Below, piece by piece: positions 12,701-23,472 of a stretch of 64,000 nucleotides of DNA. The number at the start of each line of letters is the position of its first letter. The stretch's first letter is position 1. The position numbers and the translations under genes were made by a program. Origin of the DNA: Lineus longissimus (taxonomy: Eukaryota; Nemertea; Pilidiophora; Heteronemertea; Lineidae). The notes under the pieces were generated by a model that was given only the letters and a program-made list of their open reading frames with translations, did not search any database and was not told where the DNA came from. The stretch is from the NCBI RefSeq assembly GCF_910592395.1, contig NC_088322.1:12209431-12273430 (forward strand), read 5' to 3'.

Positions 12701-15092
12701 AATGGTTTCGCAGAAAAACCAGACAAAGGCTTACTTCACGGATTATGTGCATCTTGCTTTCAAAGTCCATTTTTAGGCTACTTTTACCGAAAGACAACTT
12801 GTAATTTTGCTGAATATCGAAAACGTTAATAATAAACTTCACAAAAATTCCCTTCCAGCGGCCATGTTTTTTATTGTTGACGTTTTGAGAGGTGTTCAGA
12901 AAATTCGTGGTATTTCTTTAACTATTAAAATTATCGATTGTTTGTTGACATATTCATAATCTTTGTATCACCCTTCACATAACTTAATCTTTTATTTAAA
13001 AAATGTTTTTAAAATATCTTAATTTGCCTTTGAAGTTGGTCTGTTTTTTCTTATTTAGAATTCTGAGAATTACAGACTTTTATTTCTTCAAAATCAAGGT
13101 ACTAAAATTTAATTTTTTTCAAAAATGTCTTTCTGAGCATATGCAAAAACCGTTTCTGGTCTAATATCACATTAGATTTCATGAAAATCTCTTCTAATAA
13201 AAAAGGTGAGAGCCAAAAAACGAGGTCTGTAAAGTCTTTGGTCTGTAGAATAGACCCTGCCGTCATATACCATGCTAGTGGATACGCCACGTGTATTCTT
13301 GGAGTTTCAGCGGTTGCCGAGTAAACTATGCACGCAACAAAAAGTAAAGCGCCCTTTTCTTTCCTTTTGCAGGAAAAGGACAAATCCAGATTTTACATCA
13401 GCCTTCCACACTTATGCCATGGATTGGACAGAAGCAGGCTTCAAGTAAGTCAACTACCGGTAAAAGTCTAGTATTTAGCCCGAGTTTTCTCTGATGGGTT
13501 AGAGGACGCTTCGCTAGGCCTAAGGGCGGTGGTGGGCCGTGCCTTTCACTCTTTCTTCATTTTGTCAACGAACGCTGCGGATTGAGTGTGTGTTCTTTAA
13601 TTCAAACTGAATTCCACTTTAAGTACAAACTTCGACAAAACGATGGGTTGTTACCACGGAGTTGTTGCATAGGACCTTAATGTGCCCATTTCATCCGCTT
13701 TGAGAATGAATTATACGCGCCGCCCGCGCAAAAGCTTCTTTTAATTTTTCGTTGCACCCTGTACCAAATCAAGCTTGTGCCGTGAGCTTTTGTCGCAGAA
13801 TGCTAACGAAACACAAAAGCGGGCTTAATATGTGATGTAATTTTTTTTATAATTCCAGGTTTTTCATAGACGAAGATGAAATACTGAGAATACCTGAGAA
13901 ATCGAAGCCATTTGATAGTTACTGGGATTACTGCATGAAAAATGGCGGGTTCTGGTCTACCAATGAAACATTTTGGAAGACTGGCAGCAAAATGACACCC
14001 TTCGATCAAAAGGTAGGGAATATCTTCCATTCGTCCAAGTAGTGTTGGGAAAAGTGGTCAGCTTGATAAAAATTACACACTACCGTTGTAACGAGTGGTT
14101 TCCAATATTTCTGTGTTTCCATACAATAGACCAACTTTAAAGGCAAATTAAGATATTTTAAAAACATTTTTTGAATAAAAGATTAAGTTTGTTATGTGAT
14201 GGGTAATACAAAGACTATGAATATGTCAACAAACAATCGATAATTTTAACAGTTAAAGAAATATCACGAATTTTCTGAACACCTCTCAAAACGTCAACAA
14301 CAAAAAACATGGCCGCTGGAAGGAAATTTTTGTGAAGTTTATTATTAACGCTTTCGATATTTATCAAAATTACAAGTTTTCATTCGGTAAAAGTAGCCTA
14401 AAAATGGACTTTGTGGTCGCTTGATATAATTTACACCATACCGTAGTAACGAGTGGTTTCCAATATTTCTGTGTTTCCATGCAATAGACAACCGGAGAGA
14501 CCATTACTTTTTGATAGACGGAAACAGAAAATCCGTGTCATTCTATCTTTCTGCGTTCTCAAACAATGATGGGAAAGTACACTCAGAAAGGAAAGACTCG
14601 AAAACGTTATCCCGGAACTGTAGTTCTGGAGTGACGTTGCTGAAATATAAAAGATGTGTAGCCTCATCACATAGCACCAAATAATTTTCACTGGGTATTT
14701 TAAAATATCACTTTTTACACGGTATTGCGTCATAATTGGATACATGTACAATGAATTCGTTTTCAAATTCTTTTCAGTTCTACCTCGTCCTCAATGTAGC
14801 AGTAGGCGGAACCGGTGGTTATTTCCCCGCAGACGGCATCAACCACGGAGGGGCTCGACCAATGCCGTGGAATCTTACAGACGGGCGCAAGGAGGCCATG
14901 GAGTCGTTTTGGAACAGCCGCACTGATTGGTTGAGCACATGGGAAGACCCAGCCATGCAAGTTCGAAGCATCAAGGTGTTTGAAGACGACGGGGTACCGG
15001 CTACCTCAGACAGCACGAGTAATACAAATGATGCTTCCTATATGTATATATGTTTTGTGTTTCAACTTATTCTTGCATTTCTCTTGACGTAA
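6765..15092 (+). CDS. GH16 beta-1,3-glucanase / glucan-binding protein, likely GPI-anchored
   Basis: Nine exons (6765-6914, 7223-7297, 8251-8335, 9315-9488, 9828-9905, 10130-10244, 13373-13444, 13859-14012, 14778-15092) join in phase to 405 aa. An N-terminal signal peptide (FLLSVIFVDA) is followed by a GH16 lectin/laminarinase fold: FDRLDTDIW near 32-40, NNEFQVY at 51, FKYGRLEVEAKLPKGDWIWP near 118-137, then GEIDVIESRGN. The last carries both acidic residues of the ExDxxE catalytic motif, so hydrolysis of beta-1,3-glucan is plausible. Many insect homologues (GNBP/LGBP) have lost these residues. The C-terminus ends in a Ser/Thr/Asn-rich linker and YICFVFQLILAFLLT, a GPI-anchor-type or membrane tail. 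The intron after exon 5 uses a GC donor (GAGAG/GCAAGT). ATG 6765 is the first ATG of the frame. Confidence 0.92.
8885..9150 (+). repeat. Tandem repeat, unit about 25 bp, in GH16 intron 3
   Basis: About ten degenerate copies of TTTTTCCAAGAAATCAAAGG follow each other, with drift in the T run and occasional single changes. It is a minisatellite inside the third intron of the glucanase gene and contains no coding sequence. Confidence 0.8.
10610..10869 (+). repeat. Interspersed repeat copy A (GH16 intron 6)
   Basis: This stretch, from GGCAGGGTCTATTCTACAG to GATATTTTAAAAACAT, is closely matched in reverse complement by 13003-13261. It is the first part of a roughly 500 bp repeat whose fullest copy is 12761-13261. 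The relationship is read directly from the sequence. A polycytosine run lies just upstream at about 10363-10384. Confidence 0.85.
12761..13261 (-). repeat. Interspersed repeat copy B, full length, inverted
   Basis: Read on the minus strand, this 501 bp unit contains the sequence of copy A (10610-10869) followed by that of copy C (14129-14413). It ends just upstream of GH16 exon 7. Copies A and B form a large inverted repeat within one intron. No open frame of interest is present. Confidence 0.85.
14129..14413 (+). repeat. Interspersed repeat copy C (GH16 intron 8)
   Basis: It matches the reverse complement of 12761-13045, sharing GACCAACTT.AAAGGCAAAT, the GGCCGCTGGAAGG block and the AAAATGGACTTTG end. 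It is flanked by imperfect direct repeats of about 70 bp (14061-14132 and 14420-14491). The right-hand one is the start of a MITE, so copy C appears to sit in or beside a duplicated MITE end. Confidence 0.8.
14441..14615 (+). mobile_element. Diverged MITE, family shared with 48.6 and 59.3 kb
   Basis: The order of blocks (ACCGTAGTAAC, CTGTGTTTCCATGCAATAGA, GGAGAGACCA, TCAAACAATGATGGGAAAGT, GTTATCCCGG) follows that of 59272-59452 with many substitutions. A partial left end of the same family lies at 14061-14132. It is non-coding and intronic. Confidence 0.6.
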
Positions 15093-16084
15093 CACCAATT
15101 ATCAGTGTTAAGTACATGTATGTGTATAAAAATGTTGTCTAAACCATTCCAAAGTGGACCTTGACGCTAGTAGAAACGTTGGACGCCAAGACACTTAACA
15201 TTTTGCTTTGAAGAAATCATTCCAGATGACGAAGAACGAGTAATTGATGACTAAATTAATTATCTTCTTGGAGTTTTTTTTCCATTAGCCGCTATTATCG
15301 TGCTTGAACGCAATTATCTTGCTTGAAAATGAGAAATTACAAAATATTAACGATTTTTTGTTTTCCCGTGACTCTGTGATTTGACGTGTAGCCATTAATG
15401 CTAGTTTTATAGCATAAGTTTGCTATTAAACGAAAAGGGAGGTTCCGACCAGCCCAAGTTACGTAAACGGTTACGAACATTATGCAAACGCTAACGGTCA
15501 TAATGCATTTAATCAAACACTTCTGAAAATCTGATGGCGTATCCTAAAAGTCTATTAACCAGTGCGAGCGGATTTCGTGGCGGAACCTCCCTCGTAGCCA
15601 TAGCGACGACAAGCGTTGAGCGGATAGTAATCTGTATGTTAATATTATAATGTTTCTCTGTAAATATAAATTTGTAATGTAATTCGAAATGGTATCAACA
15701 TGCAATAGACGATGATTTTATAAAGATCAAATAAATAGTCAATATTTTAGTTCAATAATTCTTTTTATACATTTTTTTGGTAAAAAAAGCTTATCGAAAA
15801 CATATAGCCTAATGTGAGTCCACCATCTCGACCCTCACGCCGTTCATCAAAAAATTCAAATTTGTAATTGAACTTGAAAATTCTCAATCGCATTATAAAT
15901 TAATACTGCTGAATGTAAATTTCTCAACATTTCCATTGTGTAGGCAGATACACATTATACTAGGCCACCATATACCATGAATCAGCAAAGTTGCATGCAT
16001 AATAACTGCAGTACGGCATTGTGTATAAATGCTTTTTCATTTTTCTCTACCATTTAACAGGATCAACAGTCTTAATCCCCCAAC
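15093..16084. other. GH16 3' flank with small repeats
   Basis: This holds the presumed 3' UTR (an AATAAA occurs near 15730), a small MITE (15437-15591, listed separately) and one copy of a dispersed repeat at 15851-16053. The last is related to 18875-19010 (inverted) and 29425-29575. No exon is seen. Confidence 0.45.
15437..15591. mobile_element. 155 bp MITE with GGGAGGTTCCG termini
   Basis: Perfect 11 bp terminal inverted repeats GGGAGGTTCCG / CGGAACCTCCC bound a 155 bp non-coding unit. A target-site duplication is not obvious. The superfamily is not assigned. Confidence 0.6.
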
Positions 16085-16519
16085 AGTCTTAATCCACCGC
16101 TCATTCCAAGTGACTGTCCATTTCAGTTCAGGCGACTCCAATTTCCCGTGACACTCTCCTTCGCTATGACTGTGAATAAAGCCCAAGGACAGACACTGAA
16201 AGTCGTTGGACTATCATTATCCACACCATGCTTCTCCCACGGACAGCTTTATGTAGCATGCTCAAGAGTTGGCCAATCGTCTGCCCTAGTTCAACTAATA
16301 TATATCGCCTCCCGACTGATGACAATAAAACAAACCAAAAATGACCACTTTCGACCAGGAAGCTATTTACCGCAATGCTTGACATTTAATCATAATCATC
16401 ATGATATCGCAACAATGGCCGACCCATTAATCATGTTTATATCAAAAAGTGCAGACCAAACAAACGTATTGTTTGATAATACAGTAGAACATCTCTATCA
16501 AGGACACACTTGGGACTAA
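16085..16519 (+). pseudogene. Helitron Pif1-like helicase fragment
   Basis: The frame reads [18 protein letters not shown], then [14 protein letters not shown], then [14 protein letters not shown]. These are the last conserved helicase motifs of the RepHel protein of Helitron elements and related PIF1 helicases (the KAQGQ and YVA.SR motifs). The upstream helicase and Rep domains are missing, and the frame then runs into unrelated residues before a stop. It is a truncated remnant rather than a cellular PIF1 gene. A short duplication (CAACAGTCTTAATCC) lies at its left edge. Confidence 0.75.
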
Positions 16520-17898
16520 CAAGTACTGTCCTTTATAGAGAGGTGTCCTGATAAGAGAGGTCGAATTGAATGGAAACAAACACTTCGGGACCACAACTGG
16601 TGTTCATTAGAGAGGTTGTTCTTTGTCCTATAAGTCTTATGACCATGTCCATGTTATCAGGACCATGTTATCACTCAGTATATTATCTACATTATGTAAG
16701 CCAACGGGTCGAACTCCAACAAAATTGGAACAATGGCTCAGCCAATCAGGAAGGATTCTGAGGGTGTTTACAAAAAACGTCCTTCAGTCACATGCAGGCC
16801 GTAGATTGAACTTTCTCACTGCACAACACATAAACCCATGTGACTGAGAAACTATCGGCTGGTTGTTGGATATTCACATACAATTGAGTAGGCCTACTGT
16901 GATCAGTGTGTCATGAACTACCCATCATACTGTATACTAATATTGTTAGTGTTCAATGGCAATTTTTGCATGTATACCGTTCATCAACGTCGGGATTGAA
17001 GTGAGTGGATGTGACGTGAAAACGGTCGGAAAACTTGAGTGCAAAGTCCACTCTACAATCGATCGTCAGCTGGAATAAGGACGATTTCGGACCGCTACAG
17101 TTACCTCGAAATCGTTGGTTTTTCCCAGTTGTTGACGTCCGGTTATGTCAGTACATTGACACATGCTTCCACCGTACATGTAGGACTGTATTCCATGGAC
17201 GTGGGATCTCTTGAACGCCATCTCCACTTACCTTTTACTCAGTGATATATTGCTGAGTGATATTATCGTGGGATTTAACACCGGTGAACTCCTCTGGCGA
17301 TAGCTCTGTGTGGTGAAACAATAACTGTTCGTTTACTTGTCTCAGCGAAGAGACAGATACTCGTTGCGATTAAAGTGACATTTACTCAACGCCATCTTCA
17401 GTTAGTCAGTAGTGGCATTATTGACTCTGCCTGTGATTTTTCCAGCCTGTTAAAGAACCCTTCTGTTGAGAGGCGTTAACACAGTGATTTGTCCAGCCAG
17501 TTAAGTGGTATTCATACTCAGAGAGTTCTGCATTTCACTGCGCGGCATTTACCAGCTGATTTCTTGCGTGAAAGTGGCATTTGCTCTGCGAGGACGAACA
17601 AACCTGTAGGATCGGGAATGAAATCTAGTCGCATCAAGAACGAAGAAAATGGCATTCAATTATAGTTCAATGAGGTACGCAATGCTTTGATACAAGGGAA
17701 CATTCATACAAACGAAACGCAGTACTTCTACATTTATTCCTAGAGATGATATTTGGCGAACATTTTGAAAGGAGACATTTGGAATGCTGGTTTCGAAGGA
17801 CATGCTACCCGATTGAATTATCCATACTAGTTTTCTTGTTGATATTTCCAAATACTGCATATAGGGCCTATACGCGCTGATAAACAGTTCTCGACATT
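16520..17898. other. Intergenic region upstream of four-TM gene
   Basis: The left part (16485-16680) resembles a DNA-transposon end (ACAGTAGAACATCTCTATCA and repeated AGAGAGGT words). The remainder is probably promoter and 5' UTR of the gene starting at 17899. No exon is supported. Confidence 0.35.
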
Positions 17899-18816
17899 AT
17901 GGCAAATGCTCATCCCGAGCCCATACCCGCCCCACCGCGGTACGAAGATATTAGTATCCACGGACCACGGGATGCGTTCATTCCTTCGCATTCACCTCCA
18001 CCCGCGTACGACTCGGAAGAGGTACAATACGGACGAAGGCGGGGTAGCCAAGTCGGGCCACGAGATCAAGCAAGGAGAGGTCCAGGTCCATCAGCTCCTT
18101 TACTCGGAAGCGCCGAAACTTTGGTCATTACGATCGATGGACAGGAGTATTCGGACGGACGAGGACATCAGACGACATCCGAGACGAGTCGTCTTCTCGC
18201 GGGGGAAGGCGAGAGGCGGACCGAGCAACGCATTCTTGGGCGGTCCAGGCGATACGGAAGTGTGGACAATCCTCTCTACGAGCAATTATTGCACAGGTAC
18301 TCCGCGACAAACTCTGCTATTTGTCGCTTAGTTGTGTTCCATATTTTTGCTGCCATTCTGTCGCTGTTCGCTGGACTTGGCAACGTGGTAGTGCCTTCGT
18401 CGTTTACTGTCTACTTTGGAGCAGTACACTTTGCGTGTGCTTTGCTTTTCCTAACTTGTTGCTTAGTCCTCCTGTGTTGCTTCAGTGGAAAGGTACATGT
18501 AACCTCGTTTAGGAATAAACTGACAACATTATGCGTTGTGCTTTCAGTTCTCGTAATGATAGCATCAGCATTTTCAACTGCTCAAGAATCGACGTACTTT
18601 TTGACTTGCAGGGATGGCACGAACTTATCGCAGGCGCAACTGAAATGCCCGGATGGTATAATCAACCCGCCTTCCGACTTTCAAAATATTATGCAACGAG
18701 TGATTATTCAGGGCATAGGGTGCTTTTTATTTGTGATATTTTCGATAACGTTCAGCATTCAAATGTGTTATATGGAGAGGTTCATGGTATATAGACGTGT
18801 AATCAACAACGTTTAA
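17899..18816 (+). CDS. Intronless four-TM protein with PPxY motifs
   Basis: A single open frame of 305 codons starts at ATG 17899. The first ~140 residues are cytoplasmic-like: Pro-rich, with PPRY near residue 13 and PPAY near 34 (both PPxY, the ligand of WW domains such as those of NEDD4 ligases), then an Arg/Gly-rich stretch. Four hydrophobic segments follow at about 140-163, 168-195, 208-228 and 268-292. Two Cys (TCRDG, LKCPDG) and NLS (possible N-glycosylation) lie in the loop between TM3 and TM4. This is a tetraspan layout, but it lacks the CCG motif of true tetraspanins. It may be a MARVEL/MS4A-like or lineage-specific protein. No enzyme motif is seen. Absence of introns could reflect retroposition or a naturally single-exon family. 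Confidence 0.75.
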   Translation: MANAHPEPIPAPPRYEDISIHGPRDAFIPSHSPPPAYDSEEVQYGRRRGSQVGPRDQARRGPGPSAPLLGSAETLVITIDGQEYSDGRGHQTTSETSRLLAGEGERRTEQRILGRSRRYGSVDNPLYEQLLHRYSATNSAICRLVVFHIFAAILSLFAGLGNVVVPSSFTVYFGAVHFACALLFLTCCLVLLCCFSGKVHVTSFRNKLTTLCVVLSVLVMIASAFSTAQESTYFLTCRDGTNLSQAQLKCPDGIINPPSDFQNIMQRVIIQGIGCFLFVIFSITFSIQMCYMERFMVYRRVINNV

Positions 18817-19474
18817 AGTCCAATGCCGCCGTTCGGAAAATTACTGGCGGGCCCGGAAAATAGAAATCCACTAACTAATACACAATGCCGTATAGTGCAG
18901 TTATTATGCATCCAAACTTGCTGAAAATTGGTATTCATAGTACTCGTATATCTACTTACACAACGACAATGCTGAACGTTGTTTCAAATACGGACATGGA
19001 CCTTCGTGTTTTGTGCTTCGACAGTCGTATTAGTGCATCGAAACCTGCCTAATAAAAAAAAAACCGTAAAACATTTGTTCGTCAAGCCGATTGACAATAG
19101 ACGTATAAATATCACTGGTTTTATTCGTCAGGGTTAGAAGTCTAGGCCCGGTTCACATTGATAAGTCCCTTCTGATTATATAAACTCTTTAATTTTACAA
19201 ATTTTACTTATGTAACTGTTCTATTGTTTATTTCATTAACCAAATTTGGTCTCATTTTAGAAACAAGTACTCCTCTGTTTATGGCCGACAAATGCTTTCC
19301 GGGATTCCCTCCACTGTATCATACTACAGGATACAATTGTATATACGTGTATTTGATGATTCATTCTGTGTCTTGTAACATGTTCATGTCTACTCTTTCA
19401 AATCTGGCCCTGCTGTGTGAAGCAGACAAACATTTCTGTATCGGCGATAAATGAACAAAATGAATAAAACGAAC
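18817..19474. other. Convergent 3' flanks
   Basis: This separates the four-TM gene (+) from the GPCR (-). AATAAA at 19051-19056 is a plausible polyadenylation signal of the four-TM gene. 18875-19010 is an inverted copy of the dispersed repeat at 15851-16053. No exon is seen. Confidence 0.5.
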
Positions 19475-20491
19475 CTATGATCGACTGTTCTCACCTCTTC
19501 TCCAGTCCCGAAACAAAGCGAAGACTTCCCGACGAAATTGCGTCCCACACGCACAATACAAAGGAAAATTAATCATATTATTAACATAACCAAGTAAATT
19601 TGTCACGGCCCACGAGAGATACTTTTGATAGAACCACTTGGGGCTGGTATCCCTGATTTGTCGGTAGGCGATATAACTTACAGATTTTGGCAGCGTCAGT
19701 AGGAGAAAAACTACACTGACGGTGGTAAGCATGTAGGTTATGCTCATCACCTGAGCGGATGCGATATCAGTTTTCTCTCCTCCGGAAGTCTGGAGCTCCT
19801 TGCGTCTGTTCTGCCTAGCGACGATTTGATAAACAATAGAACAGTTACAGGAGACAATGACTATAAAAGGCATGGCGGAATAGGCTAGAAAGTCCAACCA
19901 AAACCATACCGTCAGCCAGAAGTCATTTCTGTACGCTTGTGATGAGTAAGTGCAGGTCATTGATTCGTTTCTTTTGAAAAAGACAAACATGTGGGAATTC
20001 AGAGTGAAAAGAATTATGGAAATTGCAACCAAGACGACGCGTGTCCATTTTCTTGTACAAATGACATTGACCTTCAAAGGATAGGTCACAGAAATCCACC
20101 TTTCCACTGTCAACAAGGGTACGCTCCAGCTTGAATAATGTCGAGAAAAGTACGTGAAGAATATATGCAGCGGGCATGACACGTTTGTCAAGACTCGGAG
20201 ATCTATGCGAAACGTATAAATCAGCCAGTGCCGAAGTAGACCTGTCAACAGGACGACCGTGTCGCTTACAGCAAGAACAATCAACAATATCCTGGTGGAC
20301 GGTTTACCGAACTTCCGCCGGAGCAGGACGATTATGGTTAACGTATTGAAAAAGATGCCCGCTATGACCAAAACTGGTGAGATGTAAATCCAGAGTTTGA
20401 CTTGAAGGCGCCATTCCCAAAAGTCATCGGCAGTTAAAGCTCTTGGCGTTGTGTTTGATGCTGATAACTGTACGAGGCTCGTCGATTCCAT
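19475..20491 (-). CDS. Class A peptide-type GPCR, intronless
   Basis: A 338-codon frame starts at ATG 20491 in good context (AATAATGG). Seven hydrophobic helices are visible. Family marks include FFNTL in TM1, LAVSD in TM2, NVSC before TM3, VERWISVTYPL at the TM3 end (ERW in place of DRY), a Pro in TM5, TLPKS in TM6, and NNMINFPLY followed by CGTQFRREVF in TM7/helix 8. This pattern fits the large invertebrate group annotated as FMRFamide-receptor-like or GPR139-like. It acts at the plasma membrane through G proteins. The ligand cannot be predicted. N-terminal NTT and NVS are possible N-glycosylation sites. The usual TM4 Trp and CWxP motif of TM6 are absent. Confidence 0.88.
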   Translation of the reverse strand: MESTSLVQLSASNTTPRALTADDFWEWRLQVKLWIYISPVLVIAGIFFNTLTIIVLLRRKFGKPSTRILLIVLAVSDTVVLLTGLLRHWLIYTFRIDLRVLTNVSCPLHIFFTYFSRHYSSWSVPLLTVERWISVTYPLKVNVICTRKWTRVVLVAISIILFTLNSHMFVFFKRNESMTCTYSSQAYRNDFWLTVWFWLDFLAYSAMPFIVIVSCNCSIVYQIVARQNRRKELQTSGGEKTDIASAQVMSITYMLTTVSVVFLLLTLPKSVSYIAYRQIRDTSPKWFYQKYLSWAVTNLLGYVNNMINFPLYCACGTQFRREVFALFRDWRRGENSRS

Positions 20492-23472
20492 TATTGTTTC
20501 CTCCTTAATATTTTATAGGCGTTCACTTGTTGCTAAATTTGTAAATATACCGGTTAGGTAAAATTGGGGGGGGGGGGACTATAGCGGGGAGGCCAGCCCA
20601 CAATACCTAACCGGATATTAATTAGGAATCTGACTGGCAAGGAAAAACCTACCGTCTGTAGCTCTTACATTTAGATATGATAAAACAAGGAGCGGACACG
20701 GAAAAGCCACGGTTACCATTCAATCAACGGATCCAGTCTTCGATCTCGCCACAATAACAAATATAAGGACAGAGGAGCATTTTCATCGACAGGGTATTAA
20801 GTTGAAAGAAAAAAAAAATGTTTTGAACGAGGTTGAACCTCTGGTTGAGGAAGTTCACCAGTTTTGACATTTAGATTACTAATTTGATTATTAGTGTCTT
20901 CTATTAGCCCAAGGAAGTTTTATAGTTTCGGTCGCCGCTGATACCGTAACCTAAAATCCGCCACAAATATATAGTTCCCATAACCGTGTTTACTGGAATA
21001 AACGCCGTGATCGGTATAGATTCTGTCTCCGCTTACGTATCCACACGAATAATAACTCAAATAATCTCATTCGTGCGTACCCCTAACCGGTTACAAAATC
21101 TGAACAAAAAGCCAAGTCTTGTCAGGTTGATAATAACTTCGTCTATGTCCGTATAGATATCTTTGTGTTGCATCATTAAATGTAACAAGTACATGTACGT
21201 GCGTAATCTTAAATTTGTAGTTTGGAATGTCTAAGAAAAATGCGGCATTAAAACAGAAAGGATTTTAACTGTGGTGTGAGCCTACTTACCATGAATATTC
21301 GTTAAATATCCTCATCCATGTGACCATTAACCCAAAAATGGCACTGGTAGGTAAAGGAACTTTCACCACTGACTGGTCGACTAGTTGCTTGCAGTCCGTG
21401 CACACCGTTCTACTACATGTATGACCAGCGGTCTTGGCAAAACCAAAACCACCCGACCAAAACCTGAGCAGGTTTTTCGCGGACAAGCCGATGAATCCGT
21501 AGGAATGGTTGTCATGCACAGATCAACCACGCGTCATCTAATCAAATTCCCGAATGCATGCACCTGTTCTGAAGCTCGGCTTTAGACTTCATGAGCAGAG
21601 GACGTCGACGTGTACAAAATACACCATAATCTGACGCGAAATAAAAACTAAAACAGTCTGTCCGTTCATGATTGCCGTTTTTGCACCTTTGGTACTATCA
21701 ATCATGATTTGCATTAAATCACATTTAATTGCGCTCTGGGCGGAGTGTGTAGCGTAGAAGTTCTCTAGCGGCAGTCAATATGTCCTCAAGCTATATATCA
21801 CCGTCGTCATAATATACAAGTCACTTAAACCAATTTTGTTTACAGCGCAAACAGCAATTACATGTATTACGTTTTTGGCAACAAAGCAGCAAAAAAAGAA
21901 AGGCCGGGTCTATTTGGCAAGCCGCTCGCCGAACATGCATCTTTTTTTGTCCTGTTGGGAGAGCCGCTTGCCAAACAGCACTAAAAAGCCACCCTGTTCG
22001 GCAAGCCGGTGTGCAAGGGATAGTAGTCCTAGGGCTGATAGTCCGTGTAACAATAGCCCGCATTGCTAAATGTTTTGGTTAGGGTTAGCGGTACAACAGA
22101 TCATGCTGCCTAATTGGTCAAATACAATGCTACCGGACTATGAATCCAGGGGGACTATATCCGCTGTCACACCGGGCTTGCCCAAAAATACTGCCGGAGA
22201 GGTTACAACATGTTGGCCAATCAGAGAGTAGTGACGTCATATTCAAATTTATATGCGCATATTTAACAATGGCCGACTTCCCGCTCTCGATTCAATTTCT
22301 GTTACTAAACTCGGGTTTTGGTCAATAATCCATGAAGAAGCATGTACATGTACATGACTGTATGGATTTACGGAACGAATTTAGAATCCCCGATCACACC
22401 CCAAAAAAAGGTCATCGGTTGACTAACCAAGCACCACTATTCAATGGATTTATAGTTGAATGCGATCAAACTACGTGATTTCCGATCGGGGATTCTAAAG
22501 TTTAGCCGGATTGACAAAAAAAGTCATAAACGTGAATTAACTGATAAGCATGTTAAATGCATTAGTGTGCATTTCTAAAGGCGTTTCACTGTAACTCCAG
22601 TGTTGCTGACCGTGTTGCCACGAATGATAATGAGCTCCTGGATGGTTGAATATGCATGAGTTCGGCTCTCCATCTAGGGCAGAAAGTGAGCCGGGCTTGC
22701 CAAATAGTCACTTCCTTTCCAAAAAGAAAACAGGCATAGTGGCATGTTGGCGAATGGTATTTTTAGTGAAATACAAAAAATACGGTACCGTGTTCTATCG
22801 TCGCAGACGCGTACCTCTCGGACTACCTACAAGCAAATGTGATTGTTTATTATTTGTACGGTTTTTTCTTTAGACAAAAAACCCTTTGCTTACTCTGCCT
22901 ATTATCAAATCATAGAAGTAAAATAGATATGTCCATAACTTGCAAAACCATTATGAGATGTACTTTCCTCAGTCTTTGTTTTGGTTGTGCTTCTCGGGTA
23001 ACTCAACCACTCCGTAGCAGTGGCCCGTTGTTTGCTAATTGTGGCTTGCATGTATCAGGAGCGACAGCGTTTATACAGAGTATGATCATCAATTTTCATA
23101 CATAGAATTATCTATTGAATCAAGTCTGCTCTTGACGTGTGCATAATAGCAATCAAATTCGTGTAATTTCTGAATGATACATGTACAGACAACTAATATA
23201 TAAATTTAACAGTAAGTCATTTTTCGCGTGATAGAACATTTAGAACTTATCCGTTCCAGGCGAAGATCGTGCCACGACAAAATTCTGTCGTTGGTAACGA
23301 AAATAAAATAGTTTAGAATTGGGCCTACGGCAGCTGGCCAATCCTGAGCCATGCACCACGTTGGGCTTATATGGTATTGGGCCAATAGTCCTAGTGATAA
23401 TGCCATGTCTTCATTATCAGATGGGGCAGCACCTTTGCTCTCGTACTGACTCGATTCTAGCTGTTGATGTAT
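20492..23472. other. Intergenic, 3 kb
   Basis: No coding exon is supported. It contains a poly-G run at 20566-20578, a small MITE at 22380-22499 (listed separately), and CGGGCTTGCC-type words in both orientations near 21915, 22170 and 22690 that hint at a decayed element. The right end is the 3' flank of the P4HA-like gene. Confidence 0.4.
22380..22499. mobile_element. 120 bp MITE with 16 bp perfect TIRs
   Basis: TTTAGAATCCCCGATC at 22380-22395 is exactly repeated in reverse complement at 22484-22499. The 88 bp between them is non-coding. The length and termini fit a MITE. No clear target duplication is visible. Confidence 0.75.

Noticed and set aside
16485-16690. Possible end of a DNA transposon (ACAGTAGAACATCTC)
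   Set aside because: The matching inverted end could not be located, so no element was called.
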